Shown piece after piece: positions 36,923 to 45,115 of a DNA stretch of 64,000 nt (the first letter of the stretch is position 1; the number at the start of each line of letters is the position of its first letter). This DNA comes from Stenotrophomonas maltophilia (GTDB lineage Bacteria; Pseudomonadota; Gammaproteobacteria; Xanthomonadales; Xanthomonadaceae). Both the position numbers and the translations under genes were made by a program. Below the pieces are notes generated by a model that was not told the origin of the DNA, made no database searches, and worked only from the letters and a program-made list of their open reading frames with translations. The stretch covers positions 4,536,001 through 4,600,000 of the forward strand of contig NZ_CP015612.1 in assembly GCF_002138415.1 (NCBI RefSeq), written 5' to 3'.

Positions 36923-37025
36923 ATCACGACCGTTGGTCGTGATGGTAGGTCACGGCGGTGGGTCATGGCGGTGGGTCACGACCGTTGGTCGTGACGGAGG
37001 CATCCATGCCCACCAACGGTGGGCA
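36923..37025. repeat. Three palindromes upstream of the hybrid kinase gene
   Basis: ATCACGACCGTTGGTCGTGA (36923-36943), GTCACGACCGTTGGTCGTGA (36975-36995) and TGCCCACCAACGGTGGGCA (37007-37025). The first two share a core and lie 52 bp apart. Situated between the kinase start and the peptidase stop, they could affect the kinase leader. Confidence 0.75.
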
Positions 37026-37056
37026 CCCACCGGTGCGCACCCACCAGGAACCGCCC

Positions 37057-39204
37057 TTATTCCGCCGGCACGCCCATTTCCTTCAGCAGTTCCGGTGCCG
37101 GGTAGACCTTGGCCAGCAGCCAGCGCAGGTAGCGCATGTCCACGTGCACGGCGCGCTTGTAGCGCGGGTCGAACCACCAGCTGGCGCTGACCGATTCCCA
37201 GTTGCTGTCGAAGTTCAGGCCGATCAGTTCGCCCTTGGCGTTGAGCACCGGCGAGCCGGAGTTGCCGCCGGTGGTATCCAGGTTGGTCAGGAAGTTGACC
37301 GTCTGGGTCTTCAGCGCCGGATCGGCGGTGCTGCCGAAGTCACCCTTGGCGATCGCGGCCAGCAGCGGCTTGGGGGCATCGAACGGATAGGCGTTGGTGT
37401 TCTTCTCGACGATGCCGGCCACGGTGGTCACCGGCGAGTAGGTCACGCCATCACGCGGGTGCAGCGCCTCGACCTTGCCGTAGCTGATGCGCAGGGTGCG
37501 GTTGGCATCCGGGTACACCGCACGGCCCTGCTTGGCACGCCAGGCGAACAGCGCCTGCATGTAGGCCGGGCGCAGGCGCAGCTGCTCGCCTTCGCGGGTC
37601 TTGCTCTCGTTCTCGATGCGCAGCTGCGCGGCCACCAGCGGGCCGGCCACGGCGATCAGTGGATCGGCGGCCAGTGCCTTGCCTTCGCGGGCCGCAGCGA
37701 AGCGGGACAGGCGCTGTGCCTCGTCACCCAGCTGGGTGCCGGCGTACAGCGTGTCCAGTGCCTTCGCCAGCTGCTCCGGGGTACGGCCGAAGGCGGCGTC
37801 GAACTCGGCCACGCGCTGCGCGTCAGGCAGCTTCTGGTAGCGGGTCAGCAGGGTGGTCAGCAGCGCCTTCTCGACTTCCGGCGCGTAGCGGCGCTGGACC
37901 TGCTTGAGCACGCCTTCGATCATCGCCTGGTCGCGCTGCTGGAAACCGCTCTCGCGCTGTGCGTCCGGCTTGGTCGATTCGATGCGCAGGCGTTCCAGCA
38001 GCAGCGCCGAGCGCAGCAGCTGGCTCTGCGCGGCCATCTGGTCCAGCAGCAGGTCGCGCTCGCCCACCGCCGCGCCCTGCGACAGGTTGGTCAGCAGCGC
38101 CTTGATGTCGCCCTGGTACTTGCGGTCGGTGGCAGCCAGCATCGCCGTCTCGTCGGCGGCACGCTGGGCCTTGGCGTCGCTGCGCAACAGGCCTTCCAGC
38201 TCGCCGGCGGCGCGCTTGCGGTTGTTCTTCAGCGACTGCAGCTGCGAGGCGTAGCGGGTGCGCGCCTGCGCATCCTTGGCGCTGGCGGCTTCGATGGTGT
38301 CGATCATCTGCTGGAACACCGACACGCGGCGCGGCAGCACGGTATCGATCTGGCCGGCGAACTCGGCCGCGGTACGGTGACGGTAGGTGATGCCTGGGTA
38401 CCCGGCCAGCATCGCGTAGTCGCCTTCCTTCGGGCCTTCCACCGACATCTGCAGGTGTGCCGGCGCCTGGTAGGGCACGTTGTCCTTGCTGTACGCGGCC
38501 GGCTTGCCGTCCTTGCCCACGTAGGCGCGCAGCAGGGTGAAGTCGCCGGTGTGGCGCGGCCACATGAAGTTGTCGATCTCATCGCCGTAGTTGCCGATCG
38601 CACGCGGCGGCGCATACACCAGGCGCACGTCGCTCAGCTCCAACTGGGCAATGCGGTAGAAGTCGGTGCCGTAGTACATGTTGGCCACCGAGCAGCGCAC
38701 GCTGCCGTCCTTCTCGCACTCGGCCACGATCTGCTTGCTGGCCGCATCCACCGCATCGAAGTAGGCGCGACCGGTCTTGCCACGCGCCTGCGCCAGCACC
38801 TGGTCGGTCACCTTGTCGAAGCCGACGGTGACCAGCACGCGGAAGTCCGGGTTGGCCGGACGCTCGTCGGCACGGTCCTTGGCGATGAAGCCACCGTTGA
38901 TCAGGTCGTGCTCGGGCGAGCTGTTGTACTGGATCACGCCCATCGCCACGTGGTGGTTGGTCAGCAGCAGGCCGTCGGCGGACACGAACGAACCGGTGCC
39001 GCCACCGGCACGCACCACCGCGCTCAGCGGCGGCGCAGTGACGTTGGCCAGGTCGGCCGGATTGCCCTTGAAACCGGCTGCCTGCAGCGGCTTGGCCAGT
39101 TCCGGCAGCTGGGTCGGCATCCACATGCCTTCGTCGGCGTGGGCACCGGTGGCGAGGGTCAGGCCCAGGGCCAGGGCGACAGGAAGGGTTTTACGGGCAG
39201 ACAT
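37057..39204 (-). CDS. S46-family dipeptidyl-peptidase (DPP7/DPP11-like)
   Basis: A 715-residue periplasmic serine exopeptidase with a signal peptide ending GAHA (residue 23). Catalytic His85 lies in LLTNHHVAMG, the conserved Asp in the region of NFMWPRHTGDF (near residue 220), and nucleophile Ser649 in TTGGNSGSPVLN. A helical cap domain lies between the two halves of the chymotrypsin-like fold. S46 enzymes release dipeptides from oligopeptides. Residue 18 after the nucleophile, which separates DPP7 (Gly) from DPP11 (Arg), is Ser667 here, so specificity is unclear. The ATG at 39204 gives the proper signal peptide; the open frame extends upstream. Confidence 0.9.
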   Translation of the reverse strand: MSARKTLPVALALGLTLATGAHADEGMWMPTQLPELAKPLQAAGFKGNPADLANVTAPPLSAVVRAGGGTGSFVSADGLLLTNHHVAMGVIQYNSSPEHDLINGGFIAKDRADERPANPDFRVLVTVGFDKVTDQVLAQARGKTGRAYFDAVDAASKQIVAECEKDGSVRCSVANMYYGTDFYRIAQLELSDVRLVYAPPRAIGNYGDEIDNFMWPRHTGDFTLLRAYVGKDGKPAAYSKDNVPYQAPAHLQMSVEGPKEGDYAMLAGYPGITYRHRTAAEFAGQIDTVLPRRVSVFQQMIDTIEAASAKDAQARTRYASQLQSLKNNRKRAAGELEGLLRSDAKAQRAADETAMLAATDRKYQGDIKALLTNLSQGAAVGERDLLLDQMAAQSQLLRSALLLERLRIESTKPDAQRESGFQQRDQAMIEGVLKQVQRRYAPEVEKALLTTLLTRYQKLPDAQRVAEFDAAFGRTPEQLAKALDTLYAGTQLGDEAQRLSRFAAAREGKALAADPLIAVAGPLVAAQLRIENESKTREGEQLRLRPAYMQALFAWRAKQGRAVYPDANRTLRISYGKVEALHPRDGVTYSPVTTVAGIVEKNTNAYPFDAPKPLLAAIAKGDFGSTADPALKTQTVNFLTNLDTTGGNSGSPVLNAKGELIGLNFDSNWESVSASWWFDPRYKRAVHVDMRYLRWLLAKVYPAPELLKEMGVPAE

Positions 39205-39326
39205 CGGCGTTTCCGGCAATACAGAACAGCCGGGGACCATAGCCGCTGGGGGCCGATGGGGCAACGGCCGATGGTTGGGGGCACCGATGCTGGCTAGAAT
39301 CAGGCACGGATACCAGGGAAGGACCG

Positions 39327-40103
39327 ATGATCGCAGGAATCGATCTGGGCACCACGCATTCGACAGGGCCATCTGCCGCCGAGGCGCTTGCCGACCGCAT
39401 CGTCCGCAACGGTCAGCAACGCGATCCGGCAGACTTCGCAGCCTGGCTGCAGCGGTCCCCGGAACTGCAGCCCACTGCGGATGCTGGCGCGGTGAACCTG
39501 GCAACCTGGCAACGGCTGATGAAGGGCACTACGCCGTTCCCGCAAGCGAACTTCGAGCAGCTGGCCGACCGCTTCCAGTGGTATGACCGGGACAGTATCC
39601 GCGAGTGCTACGACATGGCCGCCCTCGGCCACAGCATGCACCTGTGCTGGTTACTGGTGCCAGGCAACGAGACCGCGCTCGCCCGTTACATGCATCTCGA
39701 GAATGCGCCGGTTTCGGTGGTGCAGGCCCGCACCCGTGTCGCCCGGCTCAGTGGCCCCTGGCACCCACTGCGCGCGCGCATCCAAGCGCTGTCCGCGCGC
39801 ACGCGGCACGAAATGCGTGAAACGCTGCATTACCTTGTCGGTGTGCCTGTGATGGCGCACGTGGCGCTCCCACCGCCATTGCAGCGCAGGCAGGTCATGT
39901 TCTGGGCGGCCGCATGCGACGCCCTGCACCATTTCGTGCCGTCACGCAGACGCTTCACGCGGCGAACGGTCGCTTTGGCACTGCTTCTGACGTGCGCCCT
40001 GCTGGCCACCATCGCAATCCTCCGCGGGGCATTTTCCAGCTCCCCCGGCAATGCAGACAGTGATCGTTCAAGCCTGCAGCCCCCACACGAGGCAAACCCA
40101 TGA
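39327..40103 (+). CDS. Fusion of an Hsp70 (HscC-like) N-terminus with a single-helix membrane protein; probable deletion scar
   Basis: A 258-residue product. Residues 1-12, MIAGIDLGTTHS, are the phosphate-1 loop start of HscC-type Hsp70 chaperones. From residue 13 the sequence has no Hsp70 homology: a Trp/Arg-rich cytoplasmic region (WLQRSPELQP, CWLLVPGNET) and one C-terminal membrane helix (TVALALLLTCALLATIAILR, near residue 218) follow. A strong GGGAAGGA site precedes the ATG. The simplest reading is that most of an hscC gene and the start of the following co-chaperone-like gene were lost in an in-frame deletion. Its stop overlaps the next start by 4 bases. Whether the fusion is functional is unknown. 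Confidence 0.6.
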   Translation: MIAGIDLGTTHSTGPSAAEALADRIVRNGQQRDPADFAAWLQRSPELQPTADAGAVNLATWQRLMKGTTPFPQANFEQLADRFQWYDRDSIRECYDMAALGHSMHLCWLLVPGNETALARYMHLENAPVSVVQARTRVARLSGPWHPLRARIQALSARTRHEMRETLHYLVGVPVMAHVALPPPLQRRQVMFWAAACDALHHFVPSRRRFTRRTVALALLLTCALLATIAILRGAFSSSPGNADSDRSSLQPPHEANP

Positions 40104-41200
40104 GCAACTGGATGGACCTGCTGGAGCGCGCCAAATCCACCGACCCGCAGCCTTTCGCGGTGTACCTGCAGGGCCTGCGCAGCCAGTGGTCCCTGGACGA
40201 GCGCGCTGAAGCCAGTGCCAGGGTGCTGCAGGCGCTGCGCGCGCGGCAGGCGCCCATGAACCTGTCCGAAGCCGCGGCGCTTTACCAGGCCTTCGGCTGG
40301 GACGACGCGGGCTGCGGCCTGGCACCAGGCGAACTGCGCGAGCTGGCCGAACACGCCTGGCAGGACTGGCTGCAACTGCCCGCGCAGACCGATCTGCTGG
40401 CCCAGCAGATGGAGGCGCGTGGCGGGCGCTGGACCAGCCACGATGACGCTGCCAGCCGCCTTCAGCAGCTGCGCGAACCGCGTTCGCACCTGCGCAACCT
40501 GATGTCCGCGCTGCCGCTGCGCGTGCCGCGCCAGGCCGCAGCGTTGATGGACGTACTGGGCTGCCAGGAGGACCGTCCTCTGCCGCCCGGCATCGATGCG
40601 GGCCAAGCCCGTTTCTGGGCCGGCGCCAGCGATGTCACCCGCCTCACCGCGGCACAGTTGTCATTGCTGCGTGCACTGCTGGCAAGCGTGGCGCTGACGT
40701 TGATGGCCTTCATCGCGTTGGCCACCACCCAGATCGCCAGCACGCTGCTGCCCTACCAGTCGGAAGAGCAGCGCAGGGCGATCGTGCTGGGCACGGCAGC
40801 GCTGGCGCCACTGCTCGGCACGCTGCTGGCCATTGGCCTGCGTCATCTGTTCGTCTGGCAGAGCGCCCCTGAAGACCCGTCCGTGCCGCCTTCCCGGCTG
40901 CGTTGGCTGACCGTGCCGGTCGCCTGCGCAGCCATCGCAGCGGTCGGTACCGCCGTCTACCTGTGGGTGCCGTCGCCTTCGCTGTGGTTGGCACCGCTGT
41001 GCTGGCTGCTGGCCTGGACCGTGCTGGCCACGGCATGGATCCGCTACCAGCTGCGCCGGGGCAAGCCCGCCCGCATGGAATTGCCAGTGTCATTCCTGGT
41101 GATGCTGTCCGTGCTCAGCGTGCTGCCGGCGCTGCTGGGTGCGCTGCTGCTGTGGAGCATGGACCTGTCCGGGCACCGCCAGCGGCTGCGCCGCAGCTGA
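40100..41200 (+). CDS. Multi-helix membrane protein of unknown function (HscC-locus companion)
   Basis: A 366-residue protein. A soluble N-terminal helical region (residues 1-185, MSNWMDLLERAKSTDPQPF onward) is followed by about six membrane helices in three pairs: LLASVALTLMAFIALATTQI, VLGTAALAPLLGTLLAIGL, VPVACAAIAAVGTAVYLWV, PLCWLLAWTVLATAWI and the LPVSFLVMLSVLSVLPALLG region. It resembles the non-J-domain parts of HscC-linked co-chaperone-like proteins in overall plan, but no J-domain HPD motif is visible. It is translationally coupled (ATGA) to the preceding fusion gene. Function not recognised. Confidence 0.6.
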   Translation: MSNWMDLLERAKSTDPQPFAVYLQGLRSQWSLDERAEASARVLQALRARQAPMNLSEAAALYQAFGWDDAGCGLAPGELRELAEHAWQDWLQLPAQTDLLAQQMEARGGRWTSHDDAASRLQQLREPRSHLRNLMSALPLRVPRQAAALMDVLGCQEDRPLPPGIDAGQARFWAGASDVTRLTAAQLSLLRALLASVALTLMAFIALATTQIASTLLPYQSEEQRRAIVLGTAALAPLLGTLLAIGLRHLFVWQSAPEDPSVPPSRLRWLTVPVACAAIAAVGTAVYLWVPSPSLWLAPLCWLLAWTVLATAWIRYQLRRGKPARMELPVSFLVMLSVLSVLPALLGALLLWSMDLSGHRQRLRRS

Positions 41201-41207
41201 AGAAGCC

Positions 41208-41249
41208 GGGGGTCGGACCCTCTCAACGAAAGGGCACCGCCCCCGACCC
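41208..41249. repeat. Degenerate GGGGTC-type inverted repeat
   Basis: GGGGGTCGG and CCCCCGACCC arms flank a CCCT/AGGG inner pair, making it a decayed relative of the hairpins at 15062 and 31620. It lies between the convergent membrane-protein gene and tamB. Confidence 0.55.
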
Positions 41250-41251
41250 GG

Positions 41252-44200
41252 TTATTTCTCCCGCCGCCAGTTGATCGACCCACGGTTTTCCACCGTGCTC
41301 GATTCCACTTCCACGTCGAAGCCGCGGCGCAGCAGGTACTTCAGCGTGATCACCGAACCGGCACCGACCAGCGACACGCCGTAGCCGACGTACAGCTTGG
41401 GCGAGATGTACTTGCCGACGCCGATCACCGAACCACCCAGCGCGCGCGACTGGCTCACGCCGGCATCGTCCAGGCCCAGCTTGGCACCCAGCTGCGAGGC
41501 CAGCAGTCCGCTGCCGGCCGACAATGCCGCCGAGGCCGCGTTGACCTGCTGGGTCTGGTCGCTGCTGGCGCCGGTCAGGCTGCGACCCAGCACCAGGTAG
41601 GCCAGCGCTTCGGACTGCGACATCGCCGGATCGGACCACACGTCCGCACGCGGCTGCTGCGCACGTCCGGTGACGTCGATGCCGGCGGTGACATCACCGA
41701 CCCGGCGCTCGGCACGGATGTTGACGCGCGGGTCGGACACCGCGTTGTAGTTCCAGGTGAGGTTGCCACGGGTGATGGTCAGGTCCTGCCCATACGCCTT
41801 GTAGCGACCACTCACTTCCAGCCCGCCATTGGCGGTCATCTCGCGGCCGGGCTTGGCCCAGACCTGCATCTTGCCGGTCAGCGCGCCCTTCAGCCCGAAG
41901 CCGGTCATCTTCACCTTGTCGCCGAGGCTGACCACAAGGTCCATATCCAGCGGCGAGGTGCGTGACTCTTCCGGGTCGGCCGGATCGAGCACCACCACGT
42001 CTTCGGACACCGAGGTGCCGCGGTCCAGGCGCTCGATGTCGATGTCCGCTTCGGGCACGTGCACGGTACCGCGCAGCTCCATCGCCGCCTTGGCCAGGGT
42101 GAAGTCGAGGTTGGGGTTGGCGACGATGCGCAGTTCGCTGGTGTTGGACAGCAGCACGTTCTCGCCATGGATCTTCAGCTGCAGCGGCTGTGCATCACCG
42201 AACCACGACAGGCCACCGTCGACATACAGCGTGCCCTGGCCTGAGTTGGCCTGCGCGGTGATCTTGGCCGAACCATCAGGCTGGGCCACGAAGCTGCCCT
42301 TGCCCTGGTCGAAGGTCAGGCCCAGCGCGGGGAACTCGCCCTTGAAGTTGCTCAGCTGCGCGTCACCGCCCAGCGACGGCTGGCCGCGCGTACCGCGCAG
42401 GCTGACGTGGCCTTCGATCAGCCCGGTCGGGCGCACGATGTCCGGCGAGAACAGCTCCAGCCAGTACAACCGCGACATGTTGAGGTAGAGCTCGCCGTTC
42501 AACGGTGCGCTGGCTTCCCAGCCGGTCTGCATCCTGGCGTCGACGAAGCCGTTGCCCTGGAAGCCCATGCCCAGGTAGCCCTTGATGCTGGCCGGGGTCA
42601 TGTCGAGCTTCAGCGAGAACTGGTCGTAGCGCACCAGCTCGCCACGGGTGTTGTCCCCCACGGCATTGCGGTTCTCACCCAGGCGCACGCCACCTTCCTT
42701 CGAGCGCACTTCCACATGGCCTTCCCAGGCATTGCCGCGCGGGCGGATCTGCGCGTCCAGACTGACATCGCCGCGCAGGTAGATGCGGCGGCCGGACTGC
42801 GGCGGCAACCACGGCTGCACCAGCGCCAGCGGCAGCGCGTCACTGCGCACCACCAGGCCCTCGCGCGGCCAGTTGGCCTGTGCACACAACGCACCGCTGC
42901 TGGCGGCGGCCAGGCAGGCTTCGCCCAGCGTGTAGGTGCTGCCGTTGATCGCGAACGCCGCCGGTGCACGCAGCGACCAGGCATCGCCCTTCACCGGTGC
43001 GATGCGCAGCGTGGCCAGCTCGCCGCTCCACTTCGCACCCTGCTGGCGGACGCTGCCCTGCAGCTCGATCACGCCCATCTCGTTGCGGGTCTGCGCCGCC
43101 AGGCGCAGGTTGGACACACTGCCTTGCGCATCCACGTTCAAGCGTTCCAGCAGCATGCCGGCGTTGACCTGCTGGCCCTGGATCGCCAGCGTGCCGCTGT
43201 CGCCACGCCACGGCAGGTGGCCCTTGATGCTCACGCTCTCGGCGCCGTAGCCGTCCCAGTTGAGGTTGTTGCCGACCAGGTCGGCGGTGATGTCCGGCGC
43301 ATCGCGCGGGCCTTTCACCTGTACCTGGCCGCGCAGGCCACCATCGGCGCCCGGCAGCAGGTCACTCAGCTGCAGCGGCTCGAAGCGCGCATCGATGTCG
43401 AGGCGATCACCGACCTTGCCGGAAGCGGTCACACGGCTGCTGCCCAGCGACAGCTTCAGATCGCCCTGGGCCTGCGTGCCCTGCAGCGCGAACTTGCCCT
43501 GCGCGTCGAGGTTGCGCTGACGCAGCACGCCCTTCAGTGACGGCAGATCCACCGTGGCTTCCAGCGTGCCAGCGGTGCCCGGCGGCGCGTTTGCCGGCGG
43601 CGGCAGCTGGCGTCCCTTGGAGGCCAGGTTGCCGGACAGACGACCGTTCCAGCCCGGCGCGAAATAGCCGGGATCGAAATCTTTCAGCGTGGCCTTGGCA
43701 TCCCAGTCCAGCTGCGGTGCCCAGGCCACCTGGCCTTCCACCTGCAACTGGCCACCCGGGGTCTGCGCCTGCAGTTGATGGATCGACGCGGCCTGGTCGT
43801 TGCCACGCACATCGAAGTGCAGCTGCGCCTTCTGCGCGTCCCGCTCGACCTCGGCGCGGCCGATCGCCGCCCAGGCCTTCAGGGTACCGGCCAGACCGAA
43901 GCGTGCTTCCTTCAGGGTCACCGGCACCGGCGCGCTGCCGGCGGTGTTCGGATCGGGCGCCGGTACGTAGGTCAGATCATGGGCGACCACCGAGAAGTTG
44001 AGCTTCTGCTGGTCTTCCTGGCTGAAGTCGGCGGTGCCCTCCAGCCGTGCTTCGCCACCAAGGCCCTTCACCAGCAGCGGCGAGACCTTCAGGACCTGGT
44101 CCTGCAACGACACCACCGACGGTGCCAGTTCCAGTTCCTGATCGCCCTGTTTCACCTTGCCACGCAGGTTGGCGTTGCCGCCCTTGCCGGCGGCGGTGAA

Positions 44201-45115
44201 GTCCAGCGCCAGCGGCGCGATCGCCGAGCTGGCCAGTGCTGGCGACAGCAGCGCCAGATCCAGTTCGTCACTGCGGATGCTGGCATTCCAGCTCGGATCG
44301 GTGCGGCCATCGAACACCAGCATGGCGTGCAGCGGCTTCGGCGCACGCCCGGCCACCGCCACTTCCATGTGCGACAGGTCACCGCGCGCGACCAGACCAA
44401 GCGTCGCGGCGGTACGGCCACGCGGGGCCGGCAGCACCGCGGTGACGGTCACGTCGGTGTCGTAGTCCTTGGCCGGGATGTAGCGGCCTTGGGCGGTGAA
44501 GTTGCCCATGTCGCTGTCCACCACCAGCTTGTGCGCCTGGAACTCGCCATTGGCGATCTCGATGCCACCACGCACGCGGCTGATGTCGATCACCGGCTCG
44601 TTGGCCTGGCTGATGCGGAAGCCGTCAATGGCGATGGCATCGGCCTGGATGGCCAGCGGCATTTCGATCTGCGGCAGCGAATCGGGCCACGACGGCAGCT
44701 TGAACGGCTCGTCACTCTTGGCCAGGTTCAGCGTCGCGTTGGTCAACTCCAGCTTGTCCAGCAGCAGCTTGCGGCCCAGCAGCGGGCGCAGGTCCGGCTC
44801 CAGGTGCGCGCGCTCGGCGTGGAAATGGATGTCGTCGTAGCGGAAGTCGACGTTGTACAGGGTCAGCGGGCCGGCCACCGGGCCGTCCACCTTGTCCCAG
44901 GTGAAGCTGGCGCCCACCGGCAGCCGTGCGACCACCTGTGCCAGCAGCACGTCACGGCCGGCCACGGTCTGCAGCAGCCAGTAGACCGCCAGCAGGGCCA
45001 GCAGCACCAGGCCGATCACGCCGGCGCCGGACCACGCCCAGAAGCGGCGGCGACGGTAGAAGCGCACGCGCGGCGGCGGCGTGTTCGGGGTCGGAGTGGG
45101 TGCGGGCGTGCTCAC
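41252..45115 (-). CDS. tamB: Translocation and assembly module subunit TamB
   Basis: A 1287-residue AsmA-like lipid-bridge protein spanning the periplasm. An N-terminal anchor helix (WSGAGVIGLVLLALLAVYWLL, about residues 28-50) is followed by about 900 residues of repetitive beta-strand sequence that forms the lipid groove. A conserved C-terminal DUF490 domain contains VSDPRVNIRAERRVGDVTAG and ends with AYLVLGRSL and GVSLVGAGSVITLKYLLRRG. With TamA it supports insertion of outer-membrane proteins and phospholipid transport. Its start overlaps the tamA stop by 4 bases. Confidence 0.93.
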   Translation of the reverse strand: MSTPAPTPTPNTPPPRVRFYRRRRFWAWSGAGVIGLVLLALLAVYWLLQTVAGRDVLLAQVVARLPVGASFTWDKVDGPVAGPLTLYNVDFRYDDIHFHAERAHLEPDLRPLLGRKLLLDKLELTNATLNLAKSDEPFKLPSWPDSLPQIEMPLAIQADAIAIDGFRISQANEPVIDISRVRGGIEIANGEFQAHKLVVDSDMGNFTAQGRYIPAKDYDTDVTVTAVLPAPRGRTAATLGLVARGDLSHMEVAVAGRAPKPLHAMLVFDGRTDPSWNASIRSDELDLALLSPALASSAIAPLALDFTAAGKGGNANLRGKVKQGDQELELAPSVVSLQDQVLKVSPLLVKGLGGEARLEGTADFSQEDQQKLNFSVVAHDLTYVPAPDPNTAGSAPVPVTLKEARFGLAGTLKAWAAIGRAEVERDAQKAQLHFDVRGNDQAASIHQLQAQTPGGQLQVEGQVAWAPQLDWDAKATLKDFDPGYFAPGWNGRLSGNLASKGRQLPPPANAPPGTAGTLEATVDLPSLKGVLRQRNLDAQGKFALQGTQAQGDLKLSLGSSRVTASGKVGDRLDIDARFEPLQLSDLLPGADGGLRGQVQVKGPRDAPDITADLVGNNLNWDGYGAESVSIKGHLPWRGDSGTLAIQGQQVNAGMLLERLNVDAQGSVSNLRLAAQTRNEMGVIELQGSVRQQGAKWSGELATLRIAPVKGDAWSLRAPAAFAINGSTYTLGEACLAAASSGALCAQANWPREGLVVRSDALPLALVQPWLPPQSGRRIYLRGDVSLDAQIRPRGNAWEGHVEVRSKEGGVRLGENRNAVGDNTRGELVRYDQFSLKLDMTPASIKGYLGMGFQGNGFVDARMQTGWEASAPLNGELYLNMSRLYWLELFSPDIVRPTGLIEGHVSLRGTRGQPSLGGDAQLSNFKGEFPALGLTFDQGKGSFVAQPDGSAKITAQANSGQGTLYVDGGLSWFGDAQPLQLKIHGENVLLSNTSELRIVANPNLDFTLAKAAMELRGTVHVPEADIDIERLDRGTSVSEDVVVLDPADPEESRTSPLDMDLVVSLGDKVKMTGFGLKGALTGKMQVWAKPGREMTANGGLEVSGRYKAYGQDLTITRGNLTWNYNAVSDPRVNIRAERRVGDVTAGIDVTGRAQQPRADVWSDPAMSQSEALAYLVLGRSLTGASSDQTQQVNAASAALSAGSGLLASQLGAKLGLDDAGVSQSRALGGSVIGVGKYISPKLYVGYGVSLVGAGSVITLKYLLRRGFDVEVESSTVENRGSINWRREK

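Noticed and set aside
35163..37190. A 675-codon plus-strand frame opposite the hybrid kinase
   Set aside because: Shadow frame rich in Gln/His/Arg; the kinase domains are intact on the other strand.
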